The notes: generated by a model from the letters alone, not told the origin. Shown: positions 35,476 through 48,630, counted from the stretch's first letter. The stretch is 64,000 nucleotides of DNA from Primulina eburnea (GCF_022965805.1 NC_133105.1:30706311-30770310), one strand, 5' to 3'. A program made the numbers and translations.

Positions 35476-36487
35476 TTGAAGAAATGGAATCTGAGTTGAA
35501 TTCCATGCATTCGAACCAAGTGTAGGATCTTGTGGATCCACCTGTGGGAACTGTTCCTACAGGGACTTGGGGAGGATGGGAAGGTGTTGACCTTCAAGGC
35601 GCGATTGGTGGCAAAAGGATGTACTCAAAGACAAGGAGTTGACTTTGAGGAAACCTTTTCCCAATCGCAATGTTCAAGTCCATAAGGATTTTATTAGCCA
35701 TAGCTGCATAGTATGACTATGAGATATGGCAGATGGATGTCAAGACAAACTTTCTTAGATGGGGATTTTAAGAAAGTTATTTACATGTCTAAACCTGAAG
35801 GGTTTACATCTATCGAAAGTGAGCATATGGTATGTAAACTTCAGAGATCTATTTATGATCTAAAGCAGGCATCAAGGAGTTGGAACCTCAGATTCGACAG
35901 TACAATCAAATAGTTTGATTTACTAAGAATCCTGAGGAACCCTATGTGTATAAGAAGGTCAGTGGGAGTGTTGTGACATTCCTGGTGCTTTATGTTGATG
36001 ACATTCTACTCATTGGGAATGATGTAGGAATGTTGCAATCAACTAAGATAAGGTTAGCGAGTAAGTTCTCGATGCAGGACTTGGGTGAAGCATCTTATGT
36101 ATTGGGATACAGATCTATTGAGATAGATCGAAAAGATGGCTTGGTCTCACCCAGTCCACATACATTGATACCATCGTGAAGCGGTTCTCGATGGATGAGT
36201 CCATGAGAGGATATCTACCAGTGTGTCATGGCGTGTCCCTATCCAAGTCTGTCTCCCAAGACAGATGCAGAGATAGTGGCGATGACACGCATTCCGTATG
36301 CTTCGGAAATTGGTAATATCATGTATGGGATGATATCTACACGTCCTGACGTGGCGTTTGCACTATATGTAGTGAAATGATATCATTCGAACCCTGGTCT
36401 TCCACACCTGAAAGCTGTGAAAGACATCCTCAAGTAGTTGAGAAGGACCAATAAAGTGTTCTTGGTCTATGGGGTGGAGAACTAAAA
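35476..36487 (+). pseudogene. Copia E8 reverse transcriptase (several breaks)
   Basis: Pieces in order: a segment with TFKARLVAKG-like coding (about 35595), one with MSRQTFLDGDFKKVIYMSKPEGF and CKLQRSIYDLKQASRSWN (35713-35913), and one with LYVDDILLIGND (about 35985-36025) within the frame 35946-36179. The YVDD catalytic motif is intact, but stops and indels separate the pieces. RT would copy element RNA to cDNA; this copy cannot make a complete enzyme. Confidence 0.82.
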
Positions 36488-36973
36488 TTGGAAGGCTATA
36501 CCGACTCTAGCTTCCAAAGCGATATCGATGACTCGAAGTCAACCTCTGGTTTTGTATTCATGCTCAATGGTGCTGCAGTCTCTTGGAAGAGTTCCAAGCA
36601 AGACAATATTACGGATTCCAGCACAGAGGCCGAATACATTGCTGCATCAGATGCAGCAAGGGAGGCTGTTTGGATAAGGAATTTCGTCCAAGAATTGGGC
36701 GTCATTCCTAATAGAGTTGCTCCTATCCCGGTGTTGTGTGACAACACGGGAGCTATAGCTCAAGCAAAGGAGCCTAGGTCTCATCAGAAATCCAAACTAG
36801 TATTGATAAAGTACCACATCCTCGGAGAGATTGTGGAAAGTAGAGAAGTGTCTTTTGACACAGTCGGCTCCGCAGATAATATTGTTGATCCACTAGCTAA
36901 GCCTTTACCTGGACCATTATTCGACAAGCATCGCGAATCAATGGGATTAAATCATATGGGTAGTTGGCTCTAG
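36488..36973 (+). pseudogene. Copia E8 RNase H and pol end
   Basis: A 161-codon open segment with the Copia RNase H motifs GYTDSSF (catalytic Asp), STEAEYIA (catalytic Glu) and LCDNTGAI, ending NHMGSWL-stop just before the polypurine tract. This domain itself looks intact but is cut off from the RT frame upstream, so it is a remnant of the polyprotein. Confidence 0.85.
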
Positions 36974-36976
36974 TGC

Positions 36977-36987
36977 AAGTGGGAGAT
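36977..36987 (+). other. Copia E8 polypurine tract
   Basis: AAGTGGGAGAT directly precedes the 3' LTR, the usual Copia plus-strand primer position. Confidence 0.88.
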
Positions 36988-39135
36988 TGTTAGAGTAGGT
37001 GCCCGTCGAGCCAAGTGTTGGCCGAGTGTTCACAATGAAACTCTATGTATAAGCAGTCTTTATTTTAATAATATTTGAAATTATTACTTTGGCAAATCTT
37101 TATCTGTATACCCATGCTAGCTGCATAGATAAAGCCCTTGAATATACAAATAGTAGAAAGAATATGAGATGCTCATATGATGAGTATCATGAAACTCATA
37201 TTTGTAATACTGTATATTCTAAACGGTTCCTAGTCGATTCAGCCGCCACTAAGAAGGATATAGGCCGCTCGAGTTAGAGACTAGTATCTGCGATGTGAGT
37301 ACCATGTTTCATTGGTAGGGGACATTGTAATGTCCGAACATGCAGATAAGTGCTCCTGGTAGAGTGCACTGAACAACCCTCCATAAAAGGACTTTCCAAG
37401 TGGTTCTCACTTATCGAGTGGAAAAGTCGTGGTTTATGGTTGTACAGAATTAGTCCTTATGACTCGGGACAACATTGAGACTCTATGTGCTAGAATTACA
37501 CTTTGACTTGTTTACCGACTCTCATGGGGTCATCAGGTGGCAAGGTTGGGTGTTCTGTCGAAACACATAGGAGTCGATGCATTGTAGTCGGGGATTCACC
37601 GCTTACCTTCGGGTATGGATATCCTATGTGTTATCATGTGTATGTAGATCGAAATCTCTGGCCAGAGTATGGTTGTAATTATGAAAGGGGTTTCATAGAT
37701 TACACCATCGATGCAACTACAACATGACACATAGTATCGATTCATTGACAACTCTCGATAAACCAATGGTTGTCGAATCGATCGGGATATATGAGTTGAA
37801 GGGACCGTACTGTACGCTAACCATAATTGAATGGTTCTTGCAGGCACTATCATGTGATACCTAGGGAATCACGTAAGCGATGCTGCTAGGCGTTTAACGT
37901 GATTGGTTGGGTACTATCAGACTTGAGTTCTGACGTTCTTACTATCAAGGAGTTGATAAGTAAGAATGGAGCAATTGGGGTATGCTCGAATAAGGACATG
38001 TTTAGTCCGAATCACATGGAGATGTGAACCCACGGCTAGTTGTATCAATGAACCATTGAGAGCCACACAAGTACTAGCTTTGTAAATCCCGATGAGAAGT
38101 AAAAATAGTTCAATGTGTTGAACGGCTTATAAAGGAGTTTATAAGCGTAAGGAAAATTAGAAGTATGACTTCTATAAAGGAGAAAATAGTTCAATGTGTT
38201 GAACGACTTATAAATGAGTTTATAAGTGCAAAGAAAAATAGAAGTATGACTTTTATGAGAGAAATATAAATTTTAATTTATGGAAGTGTTCCTAGATTAA
38301 AATTTGGCCAAGTGACTAATGTTTTTGAAAATTGTGATTTTCATAAACATTATTATGGACTAAATTAAATTAATTCAAGTGTTGAATTAATTAAACACTA
38401 GTGGGCCTAGTAGAGCCCAAATAATTAAATTAATTCAAGTGTTGGATTAATTAAATAATATTGAGTCTTGTAGAGCTCAATTAAAATAAATATTTAACTA
38501 GTGGGACTTGGGTAAATTCAAGTAATGTTTAATTAGTCTCAAATGTGTTTGAGATAATTAAATTTAGTCCAAAGTTTTTAATTTGATTAAAAACTATATT
38601 ATATGCATGCATGGGAGGTGAAGAGTTGGGGAATACTTTTGATTAAAATAATGGTTGGCATGCAACTTTTTGTATCAACTTTTTGCAACCCCAAGACTAG
38701 ATTCTCCTCCCTCATTCTACACACACATGGCCGAAACCTCTCTTCCTCATTCTCTCCATTTTTCTCTTCTTTTGTGTTCTTCAATTTGTTGGAGAAAACA
38801 CACACTTCTCTTTGAAAAATCCTCACATTTTTCTAGTGCAAATTGTGAGGGGATCTACCTAGTTGGTGGTGGGCCTAATTTGAAGGAAAGATTCAAGGAT
38901 TTGGAGGGGGAGCTTGTAGATCTTCATGCCTTGAGGAGCTTTGTTGTTTGACAACAAAGTTGGAGCCACAATCAACTTTTAAAGTTGATAGGTAACACTT
39001 CTAAACATCCTATGTATGTTTTTATTTTGTAAATATTACACAAGATATATATGTGGTGGCCGAAAATATTTCCCTCAAAAATTCGATTTTTGTGCTTCAG
39101 TTGCGCTTCCGGCCACCGTAACCGGTCCGCTTTCA
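36988..39135 (+). repeat. 3' LTR of Copia E8
   Basis: 2,148 bp, near-identical to 29790-31936, ending CCGCTTTCA. It is followed by the TSD GTATA and then the rest of the E4 3' LTR. Confidence 0.92.
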
Positions 39136-39140
39136 GTATA

Positions 39141-39514
39141 TACATGTTTACCATGTTTTATACTGGGATTTATTCTCACCGGAGTTATCCGGCTGTTGTC
39201 TTGTTTGGTATGTGTGCATGACAACAGGTGGGGCTGGATCAGGGTCGAGATGACGATGAGAGAAGACGAGTTAGCGTAGTGATTCCGGACTTACAGTAGA
39301 TTGGGTTTTATTACTTGAATTTATTAGTTGAACCTTAGATTAGATTATTGTATGTTAATACTGAAATGTATTTTATACAGATATGTATATTATTAGATGC
39401 CATTACCTTCCGCGTTTATATTTTAAAAAGAAGAATTTTTAGACCCTGTTTATCAGAATAGATAATTACATCCCAGTGATGATTAAGAAGATGATTAGCG
39501 TCCGGGTCCCCACA
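39141..39514 (+). repeat. 3' LTR of E4, right part
   Basis: The last 374 bp of the E4 LTR, matching 24136-24509, with the conserved GGAGTTATCCGG and GACAACA block. It ends GGGTCCCCACA, followed by the TSD ATCAT. Confidence 0.9.
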
Positions 39515-39519
39515 ATCAT

Positions 39520-41558
39520 CGTTGGGATTTAATTATCAGTTCTGATAAACAGGGTCTAAAAATATTTCTTTTTAAAATGTAAATACGGAAGGTAATGGAA
39601 TCTAAATAATATACATCTCTGTATAAAATACATTTCAGTATAAAGTACAATACTGTACAATCTAAGTCTAAGGTTCGGTTACTAAGTTCAAGTAATAAAC
39701 CAAAGCTACAGTAAGTCCGGAATCACCACACTATCTAGTCCAGCCTCTTTCTCATCTTGACCCTGATCCATCCCCACCTGTTGTCATGCACACATACAAA
39801 ACAAGACAACAGCCGGATAACTCCGGTGAGAATAAATCCCAGTATAAAACATGGTAAGCATGTATATAAACAATCTAAATCATAAAACATGCTATCATGA
39901 ATATATTCAAAGCAATAGATTTCATAATCTATGAAATCTACTCAAAATAAGCATGCAACTCAATTCAGATAAACATGAAATCTATATCAAATCATATAAA
40001 CACAGGCTATCATGTCTGAAAGCACTAAACATGGGTTTCATAATCTATGAAACCACATTTCTAAACACATGCAGTTCTAGTCAAATCATGTCTAGACTCG
40101 AATCAACTATAACTCTAGGGATCCCGGTGTGAATAAGACGTCAATGGCTGTCACCTACCCTCCCACTCGGGGTGACTGTACGTCTTATTCCTAGACTTCG
40201 GTCTAAGCTGTATCAACGACTGCAATAGGAGTCAGGGCTTCTCCTAAGCTGAGATACACTGAAAATCTAGATAGCTGACAATGGCTGTCAACGACTCTCC
40301 TATCTCAATGCAATGCATAACAATCTGTAAACAATGCATAATCATCTCAACATATAAATAAATCATATTCAAATCAGAATATAAAAGTAATCTAGTATGT
40401 GATTTTATTGGGAAACTCAAATAAGATCTTATTTGAGTTATATCTTCCCGTATATCACATGAATTATACCTTTGTCGTCCCTATCTGACGAAGACGATGA
40501 CCTGTATCCAAATTTGTCCATATCAAATCTGAAATGACAATATCGAATACGCTGTATCAGTGAATAACTCAATACACAATCTGTTCTGATCAACACTCAA
40601 CTCAGTACATAATCTGATCAATATCTGAATAAGATACAATCTGATCCATATCAATAATATCACAATCTAATCGAAGTCATATCTGAATCTGATTAATCTA
40701 AATCAATACTGAATCTGATCAATCTAGATCAACTGATGTTTCGACGGCATAATAATACAATCTGAATAACCCCGTCACTTTGAACATCACAAATATAATA
40801 CAGGAACTCATAATCTGTGTCAACATAATTCATACTCTGAATATTAACACAATTCTGATATAGAATCTCAGTCAATATCTTTCAAAAATCATAACAATTA
40901 CAGAAACGGTCTGTTCTTTAATCTGACTTCAATTCTATAATGTCTACGGTAGTAGAAACATCATATCTGATTCATATTTAATTCTGACAACATCATAATT
41001 TTAAATCATGTCTAAACGTAACAAAACTTACGTCCAGATGAAGCCTACGTTGATATGAACACAGTACCGTACTCGGATTTAAAATCGGACGGGCGGATTT
41101 TACGTAACTCACGATTTTCTCCTCGGAAGAACTTGGAGCTTCTCCTTCCTATTTCTTTTCTGATTCTTACTGATTACGTCTGTATATACATATATATATA
41201 CCTCATGCATGGCTAGAAACAGTGGCTTCTCCAAAATTTGCCACAAAACCACTCGCGCATATGCGCGCTTCATCTCGCGCATATGCGCCAAAGATTCTGG
41301 AGCTGTCGCGCATATGCGCGCCTTATCTCGCGCATATGCGCGAGGGCTTCTAGGACCCCTCGCGTATATGCGCGTGTTTCTTCGCGCATGTGCGCCGGTC
41401 ATTTCTTTTGAGATGTTCGGCCGAACATCTCGAGATGTTCGGTTGAACATCTTGGCTTATACTGTAACGATGCCCGACTTCTTCATTCAAGTTCGTAAAA
41501 CCTCAATCATGTCAATTAATCAACGTATAATTACAGTACTTAAGTCTCGGGCATTACA
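39520..41558 (-). repeat. 3' LTR of E5, main part
   Basis: 2,039 bp, matching 61708-63746. In its own sense: TGTAATGCCCGAG start (41558 leftwards), six CGCGCATATGCGCG boxes (41254-41396), a TATA-like stretch (41181-41211), a long leader and a conserved 3' block. No gene is seen. Confidence 0.9.
41254..41396 (-). promoter_or_regulatory. Six CGCGCATATGCGCG palindromes (E5 3' LTR)
   Basis: Six 14-bp palindromes, one with CGCGTATATGCGCG and one with CATGTG. They lie about 45 bp upstream, in LTR sense, of the TATA-like tract at 41181-41211. Confidence 0.55.
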
Positions 41559-43250
41559 TTTCTCCCCCTCTTAGATCTGAGTTCGTCCTCTAACTCGCAA
41601 GCAATCAATTCAGATATATCAGAAGAAATGTATACTAGAGTTTAAATCAAAATCTCAAATCCCTGATCCCCATCTGGAATAGGAATTCACTAAGTATAAT
41701 GTCATAATACTTCTCTAGTCCTTCTGACAGAATCAATCTTGCTATGTTGGTTATACAACATCCGTATAAACCAATATACAGCTCATCCCATATCATTACT
41801 ATCAGCTGTTATCAAATCTGTTTATCTCCAGCAAGGATATACTCAATCTTCCATTCTCAATACCAAACATCATCATCCGATGTTGGTTTCTCAAATCTGT
41901 CATATCTGAACTGTCTTAATAGCTATTGTCATACAGTAATTCATACAATGACAATAAGTCATAACATCTAGTGCTAACATCCAGCACTAAAGTTGTATAG
42001 TGCTAACATCCAGCACTAATGCTGTACCAAAATCTTCTAATATCTGGCTAATAAATTCTGACAGCCTGTAAATCTGTGAAACAATCTAAGAGAGAGGTCA
42101 TGATATATTCTGTCACGACTACAAACTCAAGCAAAATCACAATCTAACATAATCTACTGTGGCATTCTGATCTTTCTGACCACTTCTCTGACATCGATCT
42201 GTGTCATCTGGTCATGGTTGTACGTTATCTGGTACAAACTGATAGATATAGATTGAACAATCTGTCAATCTTAATCATATCATATCACAATCTGTAGAAA
42301 AATGGCAGTAATGTCATTATGAAAGCAATAGAAATGTACTCCCATTTTTATTTAGAATTTACAAATTCTGTAGTAATCTTCTGATTTCTATCTTTCTGTC
42401 TTTTCTGTTAGCAATTCAGACATATCAGTATGATTTCTGCCAACATTTCAATTCCAATCCTGTCCTAACTGATTTAATCTGTTTATATCAAAACTGTCTG
42501 TTATCCGAATGAAACTGAATCAACTACTGTGCATGTCTGACACTATCTGTGATATCTGATTCGAACTATTCGGCACAAACAAATCAGTTAATAATATAAA
42601 TTAAGGAAGAAATACCTACCTGGTATTCGGCTCTGACTCTCAGTATCAATTCTGTTATACAATTCTGAAACATTCTGACACATTCTGATCTCATTTCTGA
42701 ACTGCTTGTAACTCTCAAAATTACTTCTGATACAATTGAACTGTATATACTCTCAACGGTTCCCAACAATCTGTATCATATACGGGTTCAAAACAATAGT
42801 AATATCAAATCAGATAAGAAATATCAGTAACCCATACAGATCTAGTGAGTTCAGTGAACTCATAAAACGGTAATCTCTGGCAATAAGATCGCTTCTGATT
42901 ACTCAAACATGTCTTCATGTTGTTCTGATCAACTGTTATATCTCATCTGCAAATAAAATATGCTCCCCAAAACAATATAAGATGTCTCAAATACTGATTT
43001 AGAACAATAATAATACGCAAGCAGATATAAAGCAACAGTCGAATAAGATAACCTGCCAAATCAGACAAAATACATTTCTGACATTTCTAATATTTCTGAA
43101 CTTTCTGGTCTTCCTGATATCGGTATCTTATCAGTCCCTGATTGCAATCTCAACTGTAACGAAATCAATCTGTATACTAACTTCAGATATCACATATTCT
43201 GAATACAATCTGTTTCAAGCGGGATTCTTATCTGAATACTTTCTGTATAC
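41559..43250 (-). pseudogene. E5 polypurine tract and eroded pol 3' half
   Basis: The plus strand starts TTTCTCCCCCTCTTA, the reverse complement of the polypurine tract, followed by the GAGTTCGTCCTCTAACTC hairpin relic. The remaining 1.6 kb aligns with the eroded pol ends of E7 (45352-46900) and, reversed, E4 (26300-27951). It includes a duplicated TAGTGCTAACATCCAGCACTA-like motif at 41970-42020 and the segment complementary to GAATACCAGGTAGGTATTT near 42612. No open frame of note remains. Confidence 0.75.
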
Positions 43251-43904
43251 TGTGGGGACCCGGACGCTAATCAAGTTCTTAATCATTATTGGGACTAATT
43301 AATCAATTATAAAACAGGGTCTAAATTTTTTTTTTAAAATACAAAGCAGGAAACGTAATGTAATTTAATCAAATTACATATTAAACATGAACATACAAAT
43401 CTTGTGTTATCTACAAGAATTCAACTAGGTTCAACTACATATCAGTGCTGAATCCTATGTTGCTTCGAAGCCCGGATCTCCACGCTATCTAATCTTCTCT
43501 CATCCTCTTCTTGACCCTGATCCAGCCCCACCTGTTGTCATGCACACATACAAAACAAGACAACAGCCGGATAACTCCAGGTGAGATATAAATATCCCAG
43601 TATAAATAATGTATACATGCAATCATATAAAAGCATATACAAAAGCATATATGAGAGATATTCTTAACCTGTATCAAGTCAGAAACATAAATCAATATCA
43701 AACATTCAATAATCATGAATGATATAAACAATGTAACTTAACATGTCATATCAGACTCAACTCGACCAACGCGTCGTCTCAGACTCGACTCAACTCTAAC
43801 CTAGGGATCCCGATGTCTGGATATAGGTAATTATATCGAATCTCAGTCGATAGGAATGAATCAATTCCTAAACGGCATCGATATAATTAATATCTCCAGT
43901 GTCT

Positions 43905-44215
43905 GGGCGAATCAGCCGCAGAATTGACGACTCAGTCAATAACCCGACGAATCAGCCGGTACTTAGGCGAATCAGCCAATAATCAGAAAACTCAGCCTGT
44001 AATTAAGCGAATCAGCTTAAGTTTATACAAATCAGTCAATCACCAGACGAATCAGCCGGTGACTAGGCGAATCAGCCTATAATAATACGAATCAGTCAAT
44101 AACCCGACGAATCAGCCGGTGACTAGGCGAATCAGCCTATGACTCAACGACTCAGTAATCAAAACATATAGTCAGTATCTAAGCAACTCAATCAATGACT
44201 AGCGAATCAGCAGTC
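43905..44215 (-). repeat. Degenerate minisatellite in the E7 3' LTR
   Basis: About 14 copies of a unit of roughly 18-23 bp built around CGAATCAGCC (for example GACGAATCAGCCGGTGACTA, GGCGAATCAGCC) on the plus strand. It lies where the other LTRs carry the conserved GAATAAGACGT inverted-repeat block. Confidence 0.75.
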
Positions 44216-44994
44216 ATTACATGCAGTGGCTATAAATCAATAGACTACAATCATCAATCTCATCAATTGCAAATATCAATGCAATAATTGAAAGTATGTG
44301 ATTTAGGGAGACTCGAGTCAAACCTCACTCGAGTTGTGCAATCCCAACTCAACATTAATTTATACCTTTCTTTCTGTTACTCTGACTCTGTCGAAGTCTC
44401 GAACTCGAAGCCTGTCAATACTCAATCTGACAAGAACAATATCGAGGAGTATAATATCAATACGCCACTCGAATCAAATCTGTTCTGCTCAATATTTAAC
44501 CTAATTCGATATCGATGGCATAACGGTACCATATCAATATACCCAACAATACCATATCGATCAGATATTAATTCTAATATCTCATACTCGATAATACTCC
44601 AATCCTGATATCAATTCTCAATCAACTCAACTCTAAACATCATAACAATTTCATATGGTATCTGTTCTTCAATCCGGTTTCGATTATACGATGTCTAACA
44701 TGACAAGAACCTCATATATGAATCATATCAGATTCTGACAATACCATATTTTACAAACATATCAAAACGTAGCAAAACTTATGTCCAGTTGTAGCCTACG
44801 TCGATAGGAACACAGTACCGAAGTCGGATTTCAATTCAAATAAACGTTTTGCTCGTACATCGATTTCAAAAAGTGAGAACAAAGGTTCTTCCCCAAATCC
44901 TCTCCAAGGCTGAATGGAGAATCGGTGATGTACACACATATATATATCATGCATGTATAAAGCAACGTGTCTCGCTTCTTCACGCAGCACGTCT

Positions 44995-45213
44995 CGCGCA
45001 TATGCGCGACAATCATCGGCGCATATGCGCGAGACACCATTCCTGGCGCGTGTGTCTCGGCACTCCCTCGCGCAAATGCGCGACACTCTACCGCGCATGT
45101 GCGCCGAGGGCTCTGGAGGTTCCGCGCATATGCGCGCAGGCAAGTCGCGCATATGCGCGACAGGTTCTGCCATTCTCGCGCATGCCTCGCGCACCTCAAC
45201 GCGCATGTGCGCC
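44995..45213 (-). promoter_or_regulatory. About seven CGCGCATATGCGCG palindromes (E7 3' LTR)
   Basis: Boxes with ATAT, AAAT or ATGT cores between CGCGC and GCGCG arms, next to the TATA-like stretch near 44940. Compared with the 5' LTR, several boxes differ at CG sites. Confidence 0.55.
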
Positions 45214-45351
45214 AATCACTTCCTTGCACACACATTTAAACCTATTTTGCTTCTTTATCGGTCCGATCCGTACCGTCTACAATCATCTCGATTATTGAAT
45301 AAATCATTCCAGATTATCTCAGATTACGGTAATAAAATCTCGGGCATTACA

Positions 45352-47335
45352 TTTCTCCCCCTCTTAGAATTGCGTTCGTCCCTGAACTCATAAACAATCA
45401 ATTCAAAGATATCAGAAGAAATGCATAACAGAGTTTAAACCAAAACTCAAATATCTGATTCCAATCTGGAATATGAATTTCCTAAGTATGATATCATAAT
45501 ACTTCTCCAATCCTTCTGATAGATCTTGCCATGTTGGTTATACAACATCAGTATAAACCAATCCTAGTTCATCACATATCCGTACCATCTGCTGTTGTCA
45601 AAGACATCTACAGTCTTCAGCTTCGAATACCAATCGTCATCATCCGACGTTGGTTTCTTAAATCTGTCCATTCTGAACTATCTTCATCTTCCTTCGAATT
45701 GTCTTCAAATGAGATCTGTAATACTCATCGTATACTGTCTTGTCTATAACTATCTCATTACTCATCTGATAAACTAATAACTATTATCACGCAGTGATAT
45801 TAAATCATATCAATTAGTGTTAACATCCAGCACTAAAGCTGCATAGTGCTAACATCCAACACTAAAGCTGTGCCAAGGTCTTCCACTAGCTGGATAACCC
45901 ATTCTGACTGCCTGTCAATCTGTAAAACAATCTAAGAGAGAGTTCATGATATATTCTATCACGAATACAAACTCAAGCAACATTACAATCTGACATAATC
46001 TACTATGGCATTCTGATCTTTCTGACCACTTTTCTGACATCGATCTGTGTCATTTGGTCATGTTTGTACGTTATCGGGTACAAACTGATAGATATAGATT
46101 GAACGATCTGCCAATCACAATCATATCATATCTCAATCTGAAGAAAATGGCGGTAATTTCATTACGAAAGCCATAGAAATGTACTCTCATTTCTATTTAG
46201 AACTATACAATTCTGTAATAAATCTTCTGAGTTCTATCTTTCTATATTTTCTGTTAGCGATTTACACATATCAGTAAAATTTCTGCCAACATTTCAATAC
46301 ATTTCTGTTATAACTGATCTCATCTGTCTATATCACAACTATCTGTTCGAATACAATACAGTCTCAATCATCAGACTGAACACTGAATCTATGACTGTAA
46401 GCTTCTGACAATATCTGTTCTTTCTGATTCGAACTATTTGATATACACACATCAGTTAATAACATAAATTAAAGAGGAAATACCTACCTGGTATTCGGCT
46501 CTAACTATCACTATCACTATCAAGCTTTGCTGTACAATTCTGACACATCTGATATCACAGAATAATCAATCTCATACAACATACACAATCACAAATCTGT
46601 TACTCTGATCGACACTCTGTTCTGACTATCGATATTGAGTTCTAAACATTCTACTTAGCTTTTTGAACTGCTAACGTTTCAAAATCAGCTCTGGTTCGGA
46701 CGGTACAATATAATCTCCATTGTCTACAATCCGTCTCAACCACGTATCCGGAATAACATTAATATTCAATCAGATTCAAGCATGCTAAATTCATAAACCT
46801 CAACTGTCTGACACTGATGTCAACCTCAGCTGACTAATCACGGTTTAACTCTGGTAAAATCATCAAACATATCATATTCAAATATAACACATCCTGAATG
46901 CAATTTGTCTCAGTCAGGATTCGAAATTTCAACAATTTCTAAGATCAGTTCAAGACTAAAATCAATCTCTCTGATTGGAATCAGATCTGAAGTCTTATCA
47001 GAGAAAACATCGAGAACTTTCTTATCATTGGTAAATCAGCCAATGATAGACTCAACTTCAGTAAATCAACTGAATACATAAGGAGTCATTCTGCTCCTTT
47101 CTGTAATAATCGAGTCATAGCTAGTACGAATATCAAAGGAATTCTCAGTCTAGAATTCTTATCGTACATATTCATCTCTTGATCATCTCAGGTCTGATTA
47201 TTACCATCTTCTGGAATTAATCTATGGTAGCTTCGTACTTGATCAGCATATCAATATTAGTAATGCAGTTCCAAAATCATAGAACACCAGTACAACACAA
47301 GCTACTACACGATCTAACTCGATCTCATTCTCATC
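45352..47335 (-). pseudogene. E7 polypurine tract and eroded pol
   Basis: Begins TTTCTCCCCCTCTTA (reverse of the polypurine tract). The interior aligns with E5 41559-43250: the doubled GTGCTAACATCCA motif at about 45818-45860 and the GGTATTCGGCT segment at about 46490. Stops occur in every frame; no RT, RNase H or integrase domain is intact, and the RT catalytic motif was not found. Confidence 0.72.
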
Positions 47336-47542
47336 CTACTGTAGTATACAAGATCTAACAGAAATCGCTGATACAAGATCTTTTCCCAAAGGAACAGAAA
47401 CATATACTACAGTAAATAGGGACTCAACAAATAATGCATACATCAATGCAAGTCTTTCAGAAATAATAGTATGTGAAGCACCGGTATTCCTCAATACATA
47501 TGCAGGATAATCAAACAAATCAGTTACCTGCAACATCATCAT
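47336..47542 (-). pseudogene. E7 aspartic protease remnant
   Basis: Translates as YPAYVLRNTGASHTIISE, aligned with [18 protein letters not shown] of E2. The catalytic Asp is Asn here and the preceding Ile is Arg, so no active protease is expected. Stops separate it from gag (GGTAACTGA at about 47520) and from pol. Confidence 0.8.
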
Positions 47543-48630
47543 CTGGTGCTTCTTGAGCCTGTTCCTCGGTCAAAGCAAATACTCTGGCCTGCTGTCTAGG
47601 AGGCTGGCCAACTGTCTGGCTCCCTCCTGGCCTCTGCTGTGACTGAGATGGTGCTGGCTGAAATGAAGGGACAACCGCTGATCGTCTACTCCCTTGTGTC
47701 GCTAATCCCGCGGATTCGGCTCCCTGGAATCTTTGGGAACCCCTCTTTGGACACACTCTAGAAAAATGTCCCTGTTGTTTGCAGAAGTGGCAACTACCAA
47801 GTACTCCTTGTCATTGCTCAGTGGAATGTCTCCCTCCACAATTTCCGCAGTAAGCCCCGGTATAACTCTGCTGAGAACCACTGGAGCTAGAAGAACTGCC
47901 GCCAGACTTCTTAAACTGCTTTCCTCTAGCCTTCAGAAAATCTTTCCTTCCACCACTGCTACTGCCACTCTCGAATCGGGGAGGGGGTTGCGTTGGTCTC
48001 GACACTGGAGGAACAAATTCAGCTCCTCTCTGCCTTATCATGCCCGCTTCAGCGCCCTTTGCTCTATTCATGGCATCAGCAAAGTTATTCGGTCGTCCTG
48101 TGTTCACCAATGTAAAAATATCGGGATTCAAGCCATTGATGAACTGCTCAGCAACGGCTTCGTCATTTTCAGACACATGAGGAGCAAACTTCAACAAGGT
48201 AGAGAACTTGGTCACATATTCTTCAATGTTCAGGTGACCCTGTCTCAAATTGGCAAACTCCGCTCCCTTGTCTTTTCCTGTACGATATTGGGAAAAATCT
48301 CTGATAAAACTCAGTTTTAAACACATCCCAAGTAATAATCGTACCTCGTTGCTCCAAGGCCCTCTTCATTGTAATCCACCAGCTTTGTGCAACATCCAGC
48401 AACTGGTGTCCAATCAATTTAATCCGGCGCTCATCACTGTACTCCAGTGAATCAAACAGCAACTCAATGCTACCTAACCAACTCTCACACTCGACTGATG
48501 TCTCAGTACCTTTCAGAGTGGGTGGTTTGAATGACTGAAACCTCTTCAGCAAGGTTTCCATCGGAGTCGGTGTTACATCCATTGGAGGATTCGATGTACT
48601 ACCCTGTTCTGGAATTCGTCTAGGAGGCAT
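47520..48630 (-). pseudogene. gag: E7 gag (frameshift and stop in zinc cluster)
   Basis: Starts with a proper ATG at 48630 (MPPRRIPEQGS) and keeps the capsid-like domain. A frame change occurs at about 48285 (YRKRQGS where E2 has YRKDKGA); the correct phase continues at 48326-47811. There the first Cys/His cluster is cut by TGA where E2 has the Cys codon of EQCQG. The sequence continues in phase with CHFCKQQGH-type coding and the Gln-rich segment to 47520. Of the three gag-bearing elements this one keeps the canonical start. Gag function would need correction of two lesions. Confidence 0.85.

Larger units (their letters stand above)
29790..39135 (+). mobile_element. E8: Ty1/Copia retrotransposon lacking the integrase core
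   Basis: A 9,346-bp element inserted in the 3' LTR of E4, flanked by the TSD GTATA (29785-29789 and 39136-39140). LTRs of 2,147 and 2,148 bp differ at about a dozen sites by eye. The interior holds a primer site, a long leader, an intact gag frame, and remnants of protease, integrase C-terminus, RT and RNase H in Copia order. The catalytic integrase core is missing. It is the innermost and last insertion of its stack. Confidence 0.93.
22294..39514 (+). mobile_element. E4: Gypsy element nested in E5, itself hit by a Copia element
   Basis: Flanked by the TSD ATCAT (22289-22293 and 39515-39519). Its parts are the 5' LTR 22294-24509, the interior 24510-27951 (about 3.4 kb) and the 3' LTR 27952-29789 plus 39141-39514. 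The interior carries gag with a frameshift and a pol that is partly deleted and full of stops; the first half of RT appears to be missing. LTRs, primer site, polypurine tract and TSD are all present, so it inserted by normal retrotransposition, presumably with enzymes supplied by another element. Confidence 0.92.
43251..45351 (-). repeat. 3' LTR of E7
   Basis: TGTGGGGACCC...CGGGCATTACA on the plus strand. About 20 differences from the 5' LTR were seen by eye. It contains the minisatellite 43905-44215, palindromes 44995-45213 and a TATA-like stretch near 44937-44947. Confidence 0.92.
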
